The translations under genes were made by a program, and so were the position numbers. Of a stretch of 64,000 nt of DNA, positions 1-7,981 are shown piece by piece. The stretch comes from Rhodoferax bucti (lineage in GTDB: Bacteria; Pseudomonadota; Gammaproteobacteria; Burkholderiales; Burkholderiaceae_C): positions 1 to 64,000 of the forward strand of contig NZ_VAHD01000001.1 in NCBI RefSeq assembly GCF_005876985.1, given 5' to 3'. The notes beneath the pieces were generated by a model. The model was given only the letters and a program-made list of their open reading frames with translations, had not been told where the DNA came from and did not search any database. Position 1 is the stretch's first letter. Each line of letters opens with the position of its first letter.

Positions 1-1
1 A

Positions 2-379
2 GCGAAGCACCGAGTGGCTTGGCCAGTGGGTTTGATATGCGAGACGCTCGGTGTCTCACGCAGCGGCTTTTACGCATGGTTGAGCAGACCCAAGAGCCTA
101 CGCAGCCAAACCGATGAGGTCATGGGCACGCTGGTGCGTCAAAGCTTCCTTGGCAGCGACAGGACCTATGGAGCACGACGTGTGTGGCATGACGTCCTGG
201 CCTTGGGTCACAACTGTGGCCTGCATCGGATTGAACGTCTCATGCGTGAGCAGGCTTTGCGGGCACGCCCCAGGCGCCGTGGACTTCCACAAGACCGAGG
301 CCAGCGCATTTTGTCGAAATATCTGACTCGGCTGCTCACGTTAACCCATGTGAAAGCCAGGCTGCCTATTCCCCACTGA
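2..379 (+). pseudogene. IS3-family transposase OrfB fragment, cut by the left edge and 3'-truncated
   Basis: The reading frame is already open at the window edge, so the 5' end lies outside. It encodes the N-terminal helix-turn-helix part of an IS3-type OrfB: residues GVSRSGFYAWLSRP, then YGARRVWHDV and a CGLHRIERLMR segment, as in the HTH_21 region of that family. After about base 310 the similarity I recognise stops, and the frame ends after a short unrelated tail at 379. The DDE catalytic core (rve domain), which should add roughly 150 residues, is absent, so this is not a working transposase. It marks an old insertion or rearrangement point next to the his genes. I could not identify the terminal inverted repeat. 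Confidence 0.8.
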
Positions 380-460
380 TTAAAAGCGGCAGTGTCCGGG
401 CCTGTGTTGAAAGAAAGTCACCGCACACTCCCTCTAATTTTTTTGACATTATTGGCCCCA

Positions 461-506
461 GCCCTCAAAAAAATATGCGTAAGGAGCTATCGAATAGATA
501 GCAAAA
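461..506 (-). repeat. Degenerate copy of the ~58-bp dispersed repeat
   Basis: Read on the minus strand, this stretch carries the TTGCTATC/ATAGCTCCTTACGCATAT part of the repeat family described at 32138-32195, followed by a poorly preserved right arm. It lies in the gap between the transposase fragment and the HepT-like gene. The remainder of that gap (380-664) holds no gene I can support. Confidence 0.5.
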
Positions 507-532
507 AAATCAACTAACGGACTCACCAACAG

Positions 533-590
533 TGGATAAACCATGCCCAGTGCATTCACCTTGACCAACTGCCCCCCATGTCGGCCCATT
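533..590 (-). pseudogene. Decayed duplicate of the 3' end of the Rap1a-like gene
   Basis: This segment matches the 3' end of the gene at 1419-1802 (bases about 1429-1484) closely: GGATAAACC, CCCAG, GCATTCACC and ATGTCGGCC occur in the same order and spacing, apart from a one-base deletion that shifts the frame. On the minus strand the remnant would encode the terminal NALG-VYP part of that protein. It places scraps of one gene on both sides of the HepT/MntA pair. About 55 bases align convincingly. Confidence 0.55.
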
Positions 591-664
591 CGAAGCCGGC
601 AGGGCCTCCGAGATACCTATCGAGTTCATCTCGTTAAACTTGGTCTTCCGCTCAGGAGCTCTCC

Positions 665-1087
665 GTGACCCTCGATTTCCAACCGCTTGCAAACGCCATC
701 GCTCAACTCGAAAAAAGCTTGGCGTATGCCCACTCGCCCGCCGCGCTGGCAGATCCGGGCTTGCGTGAGCAGCTGCGCAATTCAGTCATCCAGTGCTTTG
801 AGTTCACCTACGAATTGAGCTGGAAAATGCTCAAGCGCTACTTGGAAGCGACCGAAGCCAGCCCCGCAGAGTTGGACTTGGCAACGTTTCAAAGCCTGAT
901 TCGCCTCGGCAATGAGCGCGGGCTTTTGAAGTCAGACTGGAATGCGTGGAAGACTTACCGGCAAGCGCGCACTGACAGCAGCCATACCTACGATGCGGCC
1001 AAGGCAGAGGCGGTGTTCGGTGTTGCGCCTCAGTTTCTGGACGAAGCCAAAGTGCTGCTAACTAACCTGCAACGCCGAAGCGCCTGA
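665..1087 (+). CDS. HepT-like HEPN protein (nucleotidyltransferase substrate-binding, HI0074 family)
   Basis: 140-residue all-helical protein of the HI0074/TIGR01987 type. The HEPN signature RX4HXY is visible as R102-TDSS-H107-T-Y109, the putative RNase active site; in characterised HepT toxins the partner MntA adenylylates the tyrosine to silence it. The start is a GTG preceded by AGGAG at good spacing. The stop is two bases from the start of the next gene, so the two form a tight bicistron, as expected for a HEPN/MNT toxin-antitoxin module. Toxicity here is inferred from family and context only. The pair sits beside a transposase fragment and looks like accessory DNA. Confidence 0.85.
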   Translation: MTLDFQPLANAIAQLEKSLAYAHSPAALADPGLREQLRNSVIQCFEFTYELSWKMLKRYLEATEASPAELDLATFQSLIRLGNERGLLKSDWNAWKTYRQARTDSSHTYDAAKAEAVFGVAPQFLDEAKVLLTNLQRRSA

Positions 1088-1089
1088 CT

Positions 1090-1434
1090 ATGTCTATGCT
1101 GCTGGAGCCTCCGATACAGCTATCCGCCTCGGATTGGCAAGAAGTGCAGCGCGTCTTGTGCCAGGAATTGCCTCATACCGAAATCTGGGCGTTCGGCTCC
1201 CGTGCGCGGCGAACTGCCAAGCTTTATTCGGATTTGGACTTGGTCGTCGTTCAAGAGCAACCCCTATCTCTCGAAACCTTGGCAAACCTGCGTCACGCCT
1301 TAGACGCTTCCGATCTGAGCATACGGGTGGACGTGGTGGACTGGGCTGCAATCAGCGAGAGCTTTCGTAACATCATTGCGCAAGACAAAGTGCTAGTGCA
1401 ACCAGCACACCCCGCCCATCACAAGCAGGGATAA
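1090..1434 (+). CDS. MntA-like minimal nucleotidyltransferase (HI0073 family)
   Basis: 114 residues with the polymerase-beta-type nucleotidyltransferase motif: G36-S37-R-A-R, then S47-D48-L-D50-L, giving the GSx10DxD metal-binding pattern. A third acidic residue is plausible in the RVDVVDW segment near residue 80. It follows the HepT-like gene by two bases. In known pairs the MNT enzyme transfers AMP onto HepT and acts as the antitoxin. Its last 16 bases overlap, tail to tail, the secreted-protein gene on the other strand. Confidence 0.85.
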   Translation: MSMLLEPPIQLSASDWQEVQRVLCQELPHTEIWAFGSRARRTAKLYSDLDLVVVQEQPLSLETLANLRHALDASDLSIRVDVVDWAAISESFRNIIAQDKVLVQPAHPAHHKQG

Positions 1435-1802
1435 ACCGTCCCCAGCGCATTCACCACCACCAGCTGCACCGGCATGTCGGCCTCGTAGAGATCGGCATTG
1501 CGTTTGAGTTCGGTGGTGTACAGGTTCTTGGCCATGCTGGGCTCCAGGCGGCGGCCGTTGAGGCAGATGCTGGCGCTGGCACCGGCACGCACCGCTTGGC
1601 TGTGCGCCTCCAGCGCGCCTTCCATGACGCCGACCAGGTAGTAATCGGTGTAGGTGCTGCCTTGCTTTTCCGTCTTTTCCAGCGTCCGCATTTCGCGGAT
1701 CGTCATGGCTTGGGCAGTCGAAGCAACGACGAGGCACAGGGCGAGCAGAGCAGCCGAGTACCGCAGGGTAGAGAAGATGTTGGAGGTAGGTGTGGTGCGC
1801 AT
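1419..1802 (-). CDS. Small secreted protein, Rap1a/Tai-like
   Basis: 127 residues from the ATG at 1802; an in-frame ATG at 1829 would add nine residues. There is a clear signal peptide (hydrophobic YSAALLALCLVVAS, cleavage after TAQA). The mature part has a YYLVGVMEGAL segment, a mid-chain Cys (ICLNGRR) and a C-terminal NALGTVYPC: the two cysteines and closing AL-x-x-x-YPC resemble the Rap1a/Tai immunity-protein fold. That assignment is by motif only. It follows hisD closely on the same strand and may be the last gene of that transcript. A degenerate copy of its 3' end lies at 533-590. Confidence 0.6.
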   Translation of the reverse strand: MRTTPTSNIFSTLRYSAALLALCLVVASTAQAMTIREMRTLEKTEKQGSTYTDYYLVGVMEGALEAHSQAVRAGASASICLNGRRLEPSMAKNLYTTELKRNADLYEADMPVQLVVVNALGTVYPCL

Positions 1803-1831
1803 GGGGATTGGTCGTCCTGATGCGCCCATTC

Positions 1832-3148
1832 TTACTTCAATCGCATTTCCGCCGCACGTGCATGGGCTTGCAGGCCCTCGCCATGGGCCAGTACCGAGGC
1901 GATCTGGCCCAGGCCTTGGGCGCCCTGCTCGCTCACCTCGATGAGGCTGCTGCGCTTCTGAAAGTCATACACGCCCAGCGGGCTGCTGAAACGTGCAGTG
2001 CCACTGGTGGGCAGCACGTGGTTGGGTCCGGCGCAGTAGTCGCCCAAGCTCTCAGACGTATAAGCGCCCAGGAAGATGGCGCCGGCGTGCTTGAGCAATG
2101 GCTCCCAGCGGTGCGGGTCGTTGCTGGAGACTTCCAAGTGCTCCGGCGCAATGCGGTTGCTGATGTCGCAGGCCTCTTCCATGCTGCGGGTCTGGATCAG
2201 TGCGCCACGGCCGGTGAGGCTTTTGGCAATGATCTCGGCACGCGGCATCTCATTCAGCAGGCGGTTGATGCTCTGTTGCACTTGCTCGATGTAGGCCGCG
2301 TCCGGGCACAGCAAGATGCTTTGCGCCAGCTCGTCGTGCTCGGCTTGGCTGAACAAATCCATCGCCACCCAGTCCGGCGGAGTGGTGCCGTCGGCCAAGA
2401 CCAGAATCTCGCTAGGGCCGGCAATCATATCGATGCCCACGGTGCCGAACACGCGGCGCTTGGCAGCGGCCACATAGGCGTTGCCGGGGCCGGTGATTTT
2501 GTGCACCGCAGGGATGGTGGCAGTGCCATAAGCCAAAGCAGCCACGGCTTGTGCGCCACCGATGGTGAAGGCGCGGGTCACGCCGGCCACGTAGGCGGCG
2601 GCCAGCACCAGCGCATTCTTCTCGCCCTTCGGCGTAGGTACCACCATGATGATTTCGCCAACCCCTGCGACGTGGGCAGGGATGGCGTTCATCAACACGC
2701 TGCTGGGATAAGCCGCCTTACCGCCGGGCACATAGATGCCCACGCGGTCCAACGGCGTGACCTTTTGGCCCAAGAGCGTGCCGTCTTCGTCGCGATAGGT
2801 CCAGCTCTCACCGGAAGCCTTCTTTTGTGCTTCGTGGTAGCTGCGCACGCGCTTGGCGGCGGCCTCCAGCGCAACGCGCTGGTCTGCGGGAATGCTGTCG
2901 AACGCAGCCTTGAGCTCAGCTTGGGTCAGCTCCAGCGCCCTCATGTCCGTAGCGCTCAGGCCATCGAAACGGGCGGTGTACTCCAGCACGGCGGCATCAC
3001 CACGCTGCTGCACGTCAGCCAGGATGTCGGCCACACGCTGCTCAATAGCGGCGTCGGTGTCCGCAGACCAATGCAGGCGAGCCTTGAATTCAGCCTCAAA
3101 AGTGCCGCTAGCGGTGGATAGACGTGCGGGAGCAGCTACAAAAGTCAT
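1832..3148 (-). CDS. hisD: Histidinol dehydrogenase
   Basis: 438 residues, full length. It oxidises L-histidinol to L-histidine through the aldehyde with 2 NAD+, the last step of histidine synthesis, and is a cytoplasmic zinc enzyme. Family signatures are present: [16 protein letters not shown] followed by [10 protein letters not shown] near residues 215-250, [11 protein letters not shown] near 267, and [10 protein letters not shown] near 377. hisG ends 19 bases upstream, but hisC does not follow. The start codon and first ~16 codons ([16 protein letters not shown]) coincide with a copy of the dispersed repeat, so the N-terminus may be recently altered relative to homologues. Confidence 0.97.
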   Translation of the reverse strand: MTFVAAPARLSTASGTFEAEFKARLHWSADTDAAIEQRVADILADVQQRGDAAVLEYTARFDGLSATDMRALELTQAELKAAFDSIPADQRVALEAAAKRVRSYHEAQKKASGESWTYRDEDGTLLGQKVTPLDRVGIYVPGGKAAYPSSVLMNAIPAHVAGVGEIIMVVPTPKGEKNALVLAAAYVAGVTRAFTIGGAQAVAALAYGTATIPAVHKITGPGNAYVAAAKRRVFGTVGIDMIAGPSEILVLADGTTPPDWVAMDLFSQAEHDELAQSILLCPDAAYIEQVQQSINRLLNEMPRAEIIAKSLTGRGALIQTRSMEEACDISNRIAPEHLEVSSNDPHRWEPLLKHAGAIFLGAYTSESLGDYCAGPNHVLPTSGTARFSSPLGVYDFQKRSSLIEVSEQGAQGLGQIASVLAHGEGLQAHARAAEMRLK

Positions 3149-3154
3149 AGCAAA
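3101..3154 (-). repeat. Dispersed-repeat copy spanning the hisD start codon
   Basis: On the minus strand it reads TTTGCTATGACTTTTGTAGC followed by TGCTCCCGCACG, then CCGCTAGCGGCA. It matches the other copies at both arms; compared with the copy at 44957 the left half differs at only a few positions. The hisD ATG sits inside the left end of the element. Confidence 0.6.
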
Positions 3155-3167
3155 CGGATTTCCGGAG

Positions 3168-3818
3168 TTATTGGCCTACGGCGCCGGCAAAGGCGTCGAT
3201 GATCTTGCGGATAGGTTCTTGTTTGAGCTTGAGAGCAGCTTGGTTCACCACCAGGCGGGAACTGATGTCCATGATGCGCTCCACTTCGACAAGGTGGTTG
3301 GCCTTGAGCGTGTTGCCGGTGGAGACCAGATCCACAATCGCATCGGCCAGGCCGACCAAGGGTGCAAGCTCCATGCTGCCGTAGAGCTTGATCAGATCCA
3401 CGTGCACGCCCTTGCTGGCAAAGAAGTCACGGGCAATGGCCACGTATTTCGTTGCCACTTTCAGGCGGGAGCCCTGCTTGACGGCGGATGCATAGTCAAA
3501 GTCGGCACGCACGGCCACGCTGATGCGGCACTTGGCAATTTGCAAGTCCAGCGGCTGGTACAAGCCTTGGCTGCCATGCTCCAAGAGCGTATCTTTACCG
3601 GTGATACCCAAATCAGCACCGCCGTATTCCACGTACGTGGGCACGTCAGTGGCACGCACCACCAGCACGCGCACGTTGGGCTGGTTGGTTTCCAGAATCA
3701 GCTTGCGGGACTTTTCGGGATCGTCCAGCACCTCAATGCCCGCGGCTTTGAGCAGCGGCACGGTTTCTTCAAAAATGCGGCCTTTGGACAGGGCCAGGGT
3801 GATCATGTCTGCGCTCAT
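3168..3818 (-). CDS. hisG: ATP phosphoribosyltransferase, short form
   Basis: 216 residues from the ATG at 3818 ([18 protein letters not shown]), chosen because an in-frame upstream start would lie inside the BolA gene. It catalyses the first committed step of histidine synthesis, joining ATP and [12 protein letters not shown], the [11 protein letters not shown] segment and the DIVSTG-like [10 protein letters not shown] motif (PRPP binding) are present. The length is that of the short HisG class, which lacks the C-terminal regulatory domain and needs HisZ; no hisZ is in the window. It starts 26 bases after the bolA stop, leaving no room for murA. Confidence 0.96.
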   Translation of the reverse strand: MSADMITLALSKGRIFEETVPLLKAAGIEVLDDPEKSRKLILETNQPNVRVLVVRATDVPTYVEYGGADLGITGKDTLLEHGSQGLYQPLDLQIAKCRISVAVRADFDYASAVKQGSRLKVATKYVAIARDFFASKGVHVDLIKLYGSMELAPLVGLADAIVDLVSTGNTLKANHLVEVERIMDISSRLVVNQAALKLKQEPIRKIIDAFAGAVGQ

Positions 3819-3844
3819 GGCGGGCTCTCGGGGTTGCGTGCGCC

Positions 3845-4087
3845 TCAGGCGGACTGGGCTGCCCATTCAGCGGGCGAGAAAGTTTTCATGGACAAGGCAT
3901 GCACCTCATCGGTTTGCATGCGGTTGCCCAAGGTGGCGTACACCAAGCGCTGACGCTGCACGAGGCGCTTGCCTTCGAATTCAGGCGACACGATAGTGGC
4001 GTACCAGTGGCGGCCATCGCCTTCGAGCGCGCAATGGTCGCAGGCGAGGCCGGCGGTGATGATGGCTTGGAGTTGGTCTGCGGTCAT
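3845..4087 (-). CDS. BolA/IbaG family protein
   Basis: 80 residues from the ATG at 4087 ([23 protein letters not shown]). The class II KH-like BolA fold is indicated by the [19 protein letters not shown] core, the [11 protein letters not shown] helix and the [12 protein letters not shown] strand. The position beside mla genes and an ABC exporter suggests the IbaG/YrbA branch, which works with monothiol glutaredoxins in iron-sulfur handling. The Cys in DHCALEG is at a position often used for cluster or acid sensing. It lies seven bases after the exporter permease gene. Confidence 0.88.
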   Translation of the reverse strand: MTADQLQAIITAGLACDHCALEGDGRHWYATIVSPEFEGKRLVQRQRLVYATLGNRMQTDEVHALSMKTFSPAEWAAQSA

Positions 4088-4094
4088 AGGAATC

Positions 4095-4850
4095 TCAGCT
4101 GCGGATTTTGTAGCCGCTGCGCAGCAATTGAAGGGCAATCAGGCTCACCACCACTGTGGCTCCGCCGACCACAGAAACGCTCATCCACGGGGACACGTCG
4201 CTGATGCCGAAGAAGCCGAAGCGGAAGCCGTCGATCATGTAGAAAAACGGGTTGAAGTGGCTCACACCCTGCCAGAACACCGGCAAGGAATGAATGGAAT
4301 AAAACACTCCGCTCAAGAACGTCATGGGCATGACCACGAAGTTCTGGAAGGCGGCGAGCTGGTCGAACTTCTCCGCCCACAGGCCTGCAATCAGGCCCAG
4401 TGCGCCCATCAAGGTAGCGCCCAGCACCGCGAACACCAGAATCCACAGAGGCGCCGCATAGCTCATGGGCGCAAAAAATGCGGCCACCACAAACACACCG
4501 AGCGCCACCACCAAGCCGCGAATCACGGCGGCACCCACATAAGCCACAAACCAGTTGAAATACGACAGCGGTGTCAGCAGCAGGAACACCAAGTTGCCCA
4601 TGACCTTGCTCATGATGAGCGAGGACGAGCTGTTGGCAAATGCGTTTTGCAACAAGCTCATCATGGCCAAGCCAGGTACCAAAAAGGCGGTATAGCTGAC
4701 TTGGTCGTACACCTTCACATGGCTTTCCAGCGCGTGACCGAAGATCAGCAGGTACAGCATGGCGGTAAGCACCGGCCCGGCAATGGTTTGGGCCGCCACC
4801 TTCCAGAAGCGCAGGGTCTCTTTGTAGAGCAGGGTTTGCCAGCCGTTCAT
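4095..4850 (-). CDS. ABC-2 type exporter permease, YadH-like
   Basis: 251 residues with six predicted membrane segments and the ABC-2 core: WKVAAQTIAGPVLTAMLYLLIFG near the N-terminus, PGLAMMSLLQNAF, and the closing FNPFFYMIDGFRFGFFG motif typical of YadH. It is translationally coupled to the ATPase gene upstream (four-base overlap). The substrate is unknown; family members are linked to export of hydrophobic or glycan cargo. It forms a half-transporter pair with the next gene. Confidence 0.92.
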   Translation of the reverse strand: MNGWQTLLYKETLRFWKVAAQTIAGPVLTAMLYLLIFGHALESHVKVYDQVSYTAFLVPGLAMMSLLQNAFANSSSSLIMSKVMGNLVFLLLTPLSYFNWFVAYVGAAVIRGLVVALGVFVVAAFFAPMSYAAPLWILVFAVLGATLMGALGLIAGLWAEKFDQLAAFQNFVVMPMTFLSGVFYSIHSLPVFWQGVSHFNPFFYMIDGFRFGFFGISDVSPWMSVSVVGGATVVVSLIALQLLRSGYKIRS

Positions 4851-5773
4851 GCCTGTGCTCCTTGCTGGTTCATCACGTCGAGGAACACATCCTCCAGATC
4901 GGCTTTGCGAATTTCGATGTCTTCCACCGTCACCCCGGCTTCGCGCACGGCAGCGAGGTAGTTTTCGATTTCCAGCGCGTTGTTGGCCGGCAGTTGGACG
5001 ATACGACCGGTAATGCGCGCACGCGCAGCCAAATCCGCAGGCAATGTGTCCGCCGTTTTGAAGCGCAGCACGTTGCTGCTGGCGGCCTTGAGCAAATCGC
5101 TGGTTTTGTCCAGCGCCACAATACGGCCGGTCTTAAGCATGGCAATGCGCCCGCACAAGGCTTCGGCCTCTTCCAGGTAATGGGTGGTCAGCAACACGGT
5201 GCTGCCTTGCTTATTGAGGTTGGCCACAAACTGCCACAAGGTCTGGCGCAGCTCCACATCCACGCCGGCGGTGGGCTCGTCCAGCACGATGACGGGCGGT
5301 TTGTGCACCAAGGCCTGCGCCACCAGCACGCGACGCTTCATGCCGCCTGAGAGTTGACGCATATTGGCGTTGGCTTTGTCGGCCAGCCCCAGACCTTCGA
5401 GCAACTCATCGACCCAAGCGTCGTTATTCGTCAGGCCAAAGTAACCGGACTGGATGCGCAACATTTCGCGCACATTGAAAAATGGATCGAACACCAGCTC
5501 CTGCGGCACCACGCCCAGCTTGCGGCGGGCGTCGGCGTAATCGGCTTCCACATCGCTGCCCAGCACATGCACCGAGCCGCTGCTGGGGCGAGACAAGCCC
5601 GCCAACATGCTGATCAGGGTGGTTTTACCCGCTCCATTCGGGCCGAGGAGACCGAAAAATTCGCCCTCTTCAATGTTAAGACTGACGTTGTCGACGGCCT
5701 TGAAGGTCGTGCCTTTCGGCCCCTTGGGCGAGGGATACGTCTTGGAGATGGATTGGAAGGAGATGGCGGGCAT
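4847..5773 (-). CDS. ABC exporter ATP-binding subunit, YadG-like
   Basis: 308 residues. Walker A GLLGPNGAGKTTL (about 42-54), signature LSGGMKRR (about 142), Walker B VIVLDEPTAGVD and the switch His in LLTTHYLEEAE are all intact. A C-terminal domain of about 80 residues (LEIENYLAAVREAGVTVEDIEI...DLEDVFLDV) is the usual DUF4162-like tail of this exporter class. It overlaps its permease gene by four bases and follows mlaB in the same transcript. Confidence 0.95.
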   Translation of the reverse strand: MPAISFQSISKTYPSPKGPKGTTFKAVDNVSLNIEEGEFFGLLGPNGAGKTTLISMLAGLSRPSSGSVHVLGSDVEADYADARRKLGVVPQELVFDPFFNVREMLRIQSGYFGLTNNDAWVDELLEGLGLADKANANMRQLSGGMKRRVLVAQALVHKPPVIVLDEPTAGVDVELRQTLWQFVANLNKQGSTVLLTTHYLEEAEALCGRIAMLKTGRIVALDKTSDLLKAASSNVLRFKTADTLPADLAARARITGRIVQLPANNALEIENYLAAVREAGVTVEDIEIRKADLEDVFLDVMNQQGAQA

Positions 5774-5802
5774 AAAGAACCCGCGATTTTACGCTGCCGC
5801 CC

Positions 5803-6069
5803 TCAGGCGGGCTTGAGGAGAGCGTCAATCCCGTACAAGGCGGCCAGGTCACGCAGCCGGGCGGGGAGTTTTTGTACCGCAAACATTTTGCCGGCCTTGG
5901 CGCATTCGCGTCGCAGCTCCAGCAACACAGCCAGTGCCGAAGAATCAAAACGCTGCAAGCGCTCACCATCCACCACCACCGTGGCCGCTTCATGTTGCAA
6001 GCCCGCACGCAGTTCGGACAGACAGGCCGGAGCCACTTCGTGGGTCATGGTGGTGGGCAGGTTCAGCAC
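5803..6069 (-). CDS. mlaB: STAS-domain protein MlaB
   Basis: 88 residues from a GTG at 6069, directly after the mlaC stop and preceded by AAGAAAGG. The STAS core VVVDGERLQRFDSSALAVLLELRREC (about 30-55) contains the conserved D-S-S loop. MlaB binds the MlaF ATPase in the cytoplasm and is needed for assembly and activity of the MlaFEDB phospholipid transporter. Gene order (mlaC before, ABC exporter after) matches other Burkholderiales. Confidence 0.88.
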   Translation of the reverse strand: MLNLPTTMTHEVAPACLSELRAGLQHEAATVVVDGERLQRFDSSALAVLLELRRECAKAGKMFAVQKLPARLRDLAALYGIDALLKPA

Positions 6070-6070
6070 A

Positions 6071-6712
6071 TCAGCCTTTCTTGGCGTTGGCCTTGTTTTG
6101 TTCCGCCAAAGCGTCAATCAAACCATCGACGCCCTTGGCATTGATCTGCTGGGCGAACTGGCTGCGGTAGGTTTCCACCAGCCACACGCCCAGCACGTTC
6201 AGGTTGTAAATCTTCCAACCGGCACCCACGCCCGGTGTTTTTTCCAGGCGGTAGTCCAACTGGATCGGGTCACCCTTGCCTTTGATTTCGGTACGAACGA
6301 TGACTTCTTTATCCTCAGGCGCGGCGCGCAGGGGCTTCATGGCAATCGTTTGGTCGCTCACCTGGGCCAAAGCACCTGCATAGGTGCGCACCAGCAGAAT
6401 CTTGAATTCGTCCTGCAAGCGCTTTTGCTGCTCAGGCGTCGCTTGGCGCCAGCCCGGGCCCACGGCAGACGCGGTCATGCGCTGGAAGTTCACGTTGGGC
6501 ATGATGCGGGTGTCCACCAGTGCAACCACTTTGGCAAGGTCCCCAGAGCGGTAGCTCTTGTCCGCTTTGATGGTGTCCAGCACATCCACCGACAGGCGCT
6601 TGATGAGCCCATCAGGAGCCTCATCCTCGGCATGTGCCATAGGAGCAAATACAACACCCGCCGCCAACAGCAGCGAACCGGCACATCCCAAAAACCCGCG
6701 TTTACTAAACAT
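6071..6712 (-). CDS. mlaC: Periplasmic phospholipid-binding protein MlaC
   Basis: 213 residues from the ATG at 6712, preceded by GGGA at suitable distance. The signal peptide (MFSKRGFLGCAGSLLLAAGV..., cleavage after AHA) leads into the Ttg2D/MlaC domain: KSYRSGDLAKVVALVDTRIMPNVNFQRMTASAVG, then VRTYAGAL and the LDYRLEKTPGVGAGWKIYNLNVLGVWLV segment. It shuttles phospholipids between MlaA at the outer membrane and MlaFEDB at the inner membrane. Confidence 0.95.
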   Translation of the reverse strand: MFSKRGFLGCAGSLLLAAGVVFAPMAHAEDEAPDGLIKRLSVDVLDTIKADKSYRSGDLAKVVALVDTRIMPNVNFQRMTASAVGPGWRQATPEQQKRLQDEFKILLVRTYAGALAQVSDQTIAMKPLRAAPEDKEVIVRTEIKGKGDPIQLDYRLEKTPGVGAGWKIYNLNVLGVWLVETYRSQFAQQINAKGVDGLIDALAEQNKANAKKG

Positions 6713-6781
6713 TGTTATTCCCATCAAACGAGTGCAAATTATGCACACCGTGCGGCAAGTCTGCATCCGCAGGCCACAACC

Positions 6782-7495
6782 TTACGGCTCTAGGGGCTCC
6801 TCGTCCGGCGGATTGCCGTCATAGACCTGATTGCGCTGGCGTTGCAGATAGCTGTCACGTATAAAAGAATACCGGTCCAGCGCAGCGCCATTGATCACGC
6901 CCTCAGAATCCAAAAACGTGGAGCGGGTATCCACCACATCCACCACGGTGAGCCCGGTGCGGGTACCTTCATCCGCCACTTGATTCACCAGATTGCCTTG
7001 GCGGTCTACGGGAAATGCCGCCACTTCACGCAAGGTGTACGGCCCGAGCAGTGGCAGCACCACATAAGGCCCGGCCCCTACTCCCCAGCGGCCCAAGGTG
7101 GTGTTGAAGGTGGCGGGGTGCTTGTCGATACTCAAGTCACTGGCCACATCAACCAAGCCGCCCAGACCGATAGTGGTGTTCACCATCACACGCCCCACGC
7201 TGTCACCAAAGGCCTGACCCCTCAGAGCCAAGGCATGGTTGACCACCGACCACATGTCGTCGAGATTGGCGAAAAAATTGTTGATTCCGGTACGCGCCCA
7301 CGAGGGCAAGGTTTGTTTGTAGGCCGTGGCCACCGGTTTCAATACCGCACGGTCCACCGCATCGTTGAACCCAAAAACGGTACGATTCATGGACTCCAAC
7401 GGATCGCGCGGATCAGGGTTCGACACCGTCGCACACCCTTGCAAAGTAGCAGCCAATGCCAGCAAAACCAGCCAACGCATAGGGAGACGCATCAT
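6782..7495 (-). CDS. mlaA: Outer-membrane lipoprotein MlaA (VacJ)
   Basis: 237 residues with a lipoprotein signal ending LQGC at about residue 21. The VacJ core is clear: NPDPRDPLESMNRTVFGFNDAVD, GINNFFANLDDMWSVVNHAL, and GRWGVGAGPYVVLPLLGP with PYTLREV. MlaA removes phospholipids from the outer leaflet of the outer membrane and hands them to MlaC. Its ATG overlaps the mlaD stop (ATGA). Having mlaA inside the mla operon, rather than elsewhere as in E. coli, is common in betaproteobacteria. Confidence 0.96.
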   Translation of the reverse strand: MMRLPMRWLVLLALAATLQGCATVSNPDPRDPLESMNRTVFGFNDAVDRAVLKPVATAYKQTLPSWARTGINNFFANLDDMWSVVNHALALRGQAFGDSVGRVMVNTTIGLGGLVDVASDLSIDKHPATFNTTLGRWGVGAGPYVVLPLLGPYTLREVAAFPVDRQGNLVNQVADEGTRTGLTVVDVVDTRSTFLDSEGVINGAALDRYSFIRDSYLQRQRNQVYDGNPPDEEPLEP

Positions 7496-7971
7496 TTCTC
7501 AGACTTGTCAGAAGGGCCGTCTGCAGCCTTGCTGTAGAGGAACTGGCTGATCAGGTTCTCGAGCACCACCGCGCTTTGGGTGGTGCTGATCACATCGCCA
7601 GCCGCCAAATTGGCCGAGTCGGCACCGGCTTCAATACCGATGTACTGCTCGCCCAACAAACCGCTGGTCAAAATTTTGAGCGAACTGTCTTTGGGAAACA
7701 CGAAGCGCTTGTCCATGGACAGCTGCACCTTGGCCTGAAAGCTCTTGTCATCGAAGCCGATGGACTCCACCCGGCCCACCACCACACCGGCACTCTTGAC
7801 CGCCGCCTTGGGCTTGAGGCCGCCGATGTTGTCGAATTTGGCACTCACCGGGTAGCCCTTGTCCACGCTGAAGGTCAACAGATTGGCCGATTGCAGGGCC
7901 AAAAACACCAACGCCGCTGCGCCCAGCAACACAAACAACCCGACCCACACATCGTTTTTGGAACGTTGCAT
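7492..7971 (-). CDS. mlaD: MCE-domain protein MlaD
   Basis: 159 residues: short cytoplasmic N-terminus, one membrane helix (VGLFVLLGAAALVFLALQ, about 11-28), then an MCE domain (VSAKFDNIGGLKPKAAVKSAG through SGLLGEQYIGIEAG). MlaD hexamers form the periplasmic lipid channel on the MlaFEB complex. The start is preceded by GGAAGAAG. The C-terminal helix (VVLENLISQFLYSKA) corresponds to the helix that lines the hexamer pore. Confidence 0.95.
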   Translation of the reverse strand: MQRSKNDVWVGLFVLLGAAALVFLALQSANLLTFSVDKGYPVSAKFDNIGGLKPKAAVKSAGVVVGRVESIGFDDKSFQAKVQLSMDKRFVFPKDSSLKILTSGLLGEQYIGIEAGADSANLAAGDVISTTQSAVVLENLISQFLYSKAADGPSDKSEK

Positions 7972-7981
7972 TCTTCTTCCC

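Noticed and set aside
1790..3121. A 443-codon plus-strand frame opposite hisD
   Set aside because: Antisense shadow; hisD is full length and well conserved.
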